Assembly: GCF_003967515.1 (NCBI RefSeq)
Contig: NZ_BIFQ01000001.1
Span: 3,286,001-3,350,000, forward strand
Reading direction: 5' to 3'
Length of the DNA stretch: 64,000 nucleotides
DNA from: Dictyobacter aurantiacus
Lineage (GTDB): Bacteria; Chloroflexota; Ktedonobacteria; Ktedonobacterales; Ktedonobacteraceae
A program made the translations under genes and the position numbers. Below, one piece after another: positions 61,713-64,000 of this stretch; position 1 is the first letter of the stretch; the number at the start of each line of letters is the position of its first letter. The notes beneath the pieces are model-generated. The model was given only the letters and a program-made list of their open reading frames with translations, had not been told where the DNA came from and made no database searches.

Positions 61713-63779
61713 ATGAGTAACGGCACTGAGAGCAACACTATGTTTCCCGACCAGCTGGTGCGGGGTAGATATGACGTTATTGTGGTAGGCGCCGGCCATG
61801 CCGGCTGTGAGGCGGCCCTCGCCAGCGCCCGCATGGGCCGTAAGACGCTACTGCTGACCATGAATCTGGATAGCGTGGCTTTGATGCCCTGCAATCCGTC
61901 GATGGGTGGACCGGCCAAGGGCCATTTGATTAAGGAGATCGACGCTCTGGGTGGTGAGATCGGCCGCAATACCGATCGCACATTTATCCAGATCCGCATG
62001 CTCAACACCAGCAAGGGTCCCGCCGTCCAGGCTCTGCGTGCTCAGTGTGATAAGCAGGCGTATCGCCTGGCGATGAAGTTTGTGCTGGAGAGCCAGCCCA
62101 ATCTGGAGCTAAAACAGGCTACCATTTCACAACTGCTTAGCTATACCGGCAGCGATGGTCGCCCGGTGATGACCGGCGTGGTGACCAATAATGGCTGGCG
62201 CTACGAGGCTCCCTCGATCATCCTGACAACAGGTACCTTTATTAACGGTCGGCTGGTGGTGGGAGAGAAGACGCAGCCGGGAGGACGCGCCGGTGAGGGT
62301 CCGGCCCTGGGGATCTCGAATGCGCTGCAGTCGTTGGGACTACAGGTGCGGCGCTTTAAGACCGGTACACCGCCGCGCATCGATGCCCGTACCGTCGATT
62401 ATAGCAAGACCGAGCTACAGCCGGGCAGCCGTGTGCCGCTCTACTTCTCGCGCGATCGCGCGGCCCGAGAAGATGTGCAGCTGCCGGGTGGACGGCCGAA
62501 TCCTATCTATCCGGTGACTGACGAAGATCTGCATGGCTGGCGCCCCCAGTTGCCTTGCTACCTGGTACGCACCACCGAGCGCACCCACCAGGTGATCCGC
62601 GATAACCTGCATCGCTCTCCCCTATATACCGGCGTAATCGAGGGGGTTGGTCCCCGCTATTGTCCTTCGATTGAGGACAAGATCGTGCGCTTCGCGGACA
62701 AGGTCTCGCACCAGATCTTTCTGGAGCCTGAAGGATGGCGCACCGGCGAGATCTATGTGCAGGGCATGAATACCAGTCTGCCGGAGGATGTGCAGCTGGA
62801 GATGCTGCATTCGATTCCAGGACTGGAACACGCCGAGATGATGCGTGTCGGGTACGCGGTCGAATACGATTATGTTCCCCCCGACCAGCTGTTGCCGACC
62901 ATGCAGACCAAGCCGGTCAGCGGACTCTTTCTGGCCGGTCAGATCAATGGTACATCTGGTTATGAGGAGGCGGCCGCTCAGGGTATTATGGCGGGCATCA
63001 ATGCCGCGCTGGCGGCCTCCGGTGACGAGGCGTTTGTGCTAGGACGTCACGAGGCTTATATCGGGGTGCTGATCGACGATCTGGTAACGCGGCCGATGAG
63101 CGAGCCCTATCGCCTGCATACCTCGCGCGCCGAGCATCGTCTCTTGCTACGTCCCGATAGCGCCGACCTGCGCCTGAGCGAGCACGCTTATCGTCTGGGT
63201 CTGATCGATGAAGAGCGCTACTTCCAGGTAGTGCAGAAAAAAGCCGCCATTGCCAGTGCACTTGGTCGCCTGGATGGTGTCAGTTTCAACTCTTCCCGTA
63301 TGGTTGAAAATTGCGCGCAGGAGGTTGGTATCGCGCCACTGGGACAGAAGATGACCGGCCGCGAACTCTTGCGCCGCCCGGAGGTAGGCTATCAACAGGT
63401 AGTTCAGCTGCAACAGCGCGTCGAGCAGGAGCGCATCGCTAACGCTGATGATCCCGCCAACCTTATCTCGTCAGAGCAGCTGCCTCTGCTGGAAGAGGAT
63501 GCCGCTGAAGAGGTAGATCTGCAGGTCAAGTACGAGAACTATATCCGCAAGCAGGAGCAACTGGTACGCCGCACCCAGCGCCTGGAAGAGATGCGTATCC
63601 CCGATACCATCGATTATCAGGCCATCCCTCATTTACGTACCGAGGCGCGTCAGAAGCTGATGCGGACCCTACCCCGAACGGTTGGACAGGCCTCCAGGGT
63701 AGAGGGCGTCACACCAGCAGACATCGCTATCTTGATGATCCAATTGGAAAAACTACGCGCATTAAAGGCTTCGTCTTGA
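61713..63779 (+). CDS. mnmG: tRNA uridine-5-carboxymethylaminomethyl modification enzyme MnmG (GidA)
   Basis: The 688-aa protein has an FAD-binding GxGxxG-like motif in [19 protein letters not shown], then [38 protein letters not shown] and [20 protein letters not shown], and ends with the MnmG helical domain ([34 protein letters not shown]). With MnmE it makes the cmnm5 modification at wobble U34 of several tRNAs, among them tRNA-Leu(UAA). It is longer than the usual 620-650 residues. The start at 61713 has only a weak RBS. mnmE is not in the window. Confidence 0.96.
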   Translation: MSNGTESNTMFPDQLVRGRYDVIVVGAGHAGCEAALASARMGRKTLLLTMNLDSVALMPCNPSMGGPAKGHLIKEIDALGGEIGRNTDRTFIQIRMLNTSKGPAVQALRAQCDKQAYRLAMKFVLESQPNLELKQATISQLLSYTGSDGRPVMTGVVTNNGWRYEAPSIILTTGTFINGRLVVGEKTQPGGRAGEGPALGISNALQSLGLQVRRFKTGTPPRIDARTVDYSKTELQPGSRVPLYFSRDRAAREDVQLPGGRPNPIYPVTDEDLHGWRPQLPCYLVRTTERTHQVIRDNLHRSPLYTGVIEGVGPRYCPSIEDKIVRFADKVSHQIFLEPEGWRTGEIYVQGMNTSLPEDVQLEMLHSIPGLEHAEMMRVGYAVEYDYVPPDQLLPTMQTKPVSGLFLAGQINGTSGYEEAAAQGIMAGINAALAASGDEAFVLGRHEAYIGVLIDDLVTRPMSEPYRLHTSRAEHRLLLRPDSADLRLSEHAYRLGLIDEERYFQVVQKKAAIASALGRLDGVSFNSSRMVENCAQEVGIAPLGQKMTGRELLRRPEVGYQQVVQLQQRVEQERIANADDPANLISSEQLPLLEEDAAEEVDLQVKYENYIRKQEQLVRRTQRLEEMRIPDTIDYQAIPHLRTEARQKLMRTLPRTVGQASRVEGVTPADIAILMIQLEKLRALKASS

Positions 63780-64000
63780 CACTACAAGCATTGAACGTGT
63801 AACATACACACATATTACTCATTAATAATGTATCAATACGCAATAGAACCAGAGGTGTGTGTTTCCCCCCTACATGCGCCAATGGTTCTTATACGCTCAT
63901 AAACTGTTAAGAATTGGTACCTTTGCGGGTACCTACCATATATGAGTCATCCCGGATTTTTCAAAAATCCGAAAGATGGGTTCCGCGCTCCCAGATCGGG
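63780..64000. other. Downstream region at the window edge
   Basis: A short inverted repeat (GGTACC...GGTACC near 63917-63935) and an AT-rich spacer follow mnmG. The next gene is not reached within the window. Confidence 0.4.

Overview
The window looks like a chromosomal segment from a Ktedonobacteria-like member of the Chloroflexota. This is inferred from moderate GC, very long perfect-palindrome terminators, many two-component and GT-C membrane glycosyltransferase genes, a split EccC/EssC-type ATPase, the gyrA, mnmG and acyl-CoA carboxylase gene types, and an abundance of small Zn-ribbon and HTH proteins. No rRNA is present. One complete tRNA, tRNA-Leu(UAA), is found.

Layout. 0-5.8 kb: a YceI-like protein with a clear promoter and palindromic operator, a quinone oxidoreductase, two paralogous two-helix membrane proteins, an unknown protein and a ComB-family phosphatase. 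5.9-6.4 kb: a palindrome/tandem-repeat composite. 6.4-10 kb: a two-gene EccC-like type VII secretion ATPase. 10-23 kb: CorC/HlyC-like protein, exported helical-repeat protein, OmpR-type two-component pair, DinB-like protein, propeller lipoprotein, GAF-PAS histidine kinase, a small pair whose first protein ends in Gly-Gly, and an acyl-CoA carboxylase beta subunit. 23-45 kb: PgeF, LytR-CpsA-Psr protein, M24 peptidase, DnaJ-type Zn-finger protein, two GT-C glycosyltransferases, gyrA, membrane PH-domain/PASTA protein, RNA m5U methyltransferase, and an ECF sigma / anti-sigma / bactofilin-like operon. 45-51 kb: accessory genes (NUDIX, GNAT, nucleotidyltransferase, small proteins, a frameshifted gene, an orphan HicB and a hicA relic).

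51.25-61.38 kb is the most notable region: a 10.07-kb integrated element bounded by a 61-bp direct repeat. The right copy is part of an intact tRNA-Leu(UAA) gene and the left copy is its 3' fragment. The element carries HicA/HicB, a TPR-like protein, an HTH-GNAT fusion facing an iterated operator and promoter, a rightward operon of small Zn and membrane proteins, a secreted lytic transglycosylase, an SSB-like protein with an acidic tail, a large coiled-coil membrane protein, a Rep_trans-like rolling-circle initiator and a tyrosine integrase next to the tRNA. No relaxase, FtsK-like coupling ATPase, Zot-like ATPase or capsid gene is recognised. It therefore fits no standard class cleanly and could be a novel integrative plasmid or filamentous-phage-like element. 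mnmG follows on the far side of the tRNA.

A second theme is a family of intergenic hairpins scattered through the window. They have perfect arms of about 18-32 bp, often a shared GCGC-N4-GCGC core, and several are followed by a conserved GC-rich motif. At two loci the arrays begin with one palindrome, end with another and contain hybrid hairpins between, which points to recombination at the hairpin cores.
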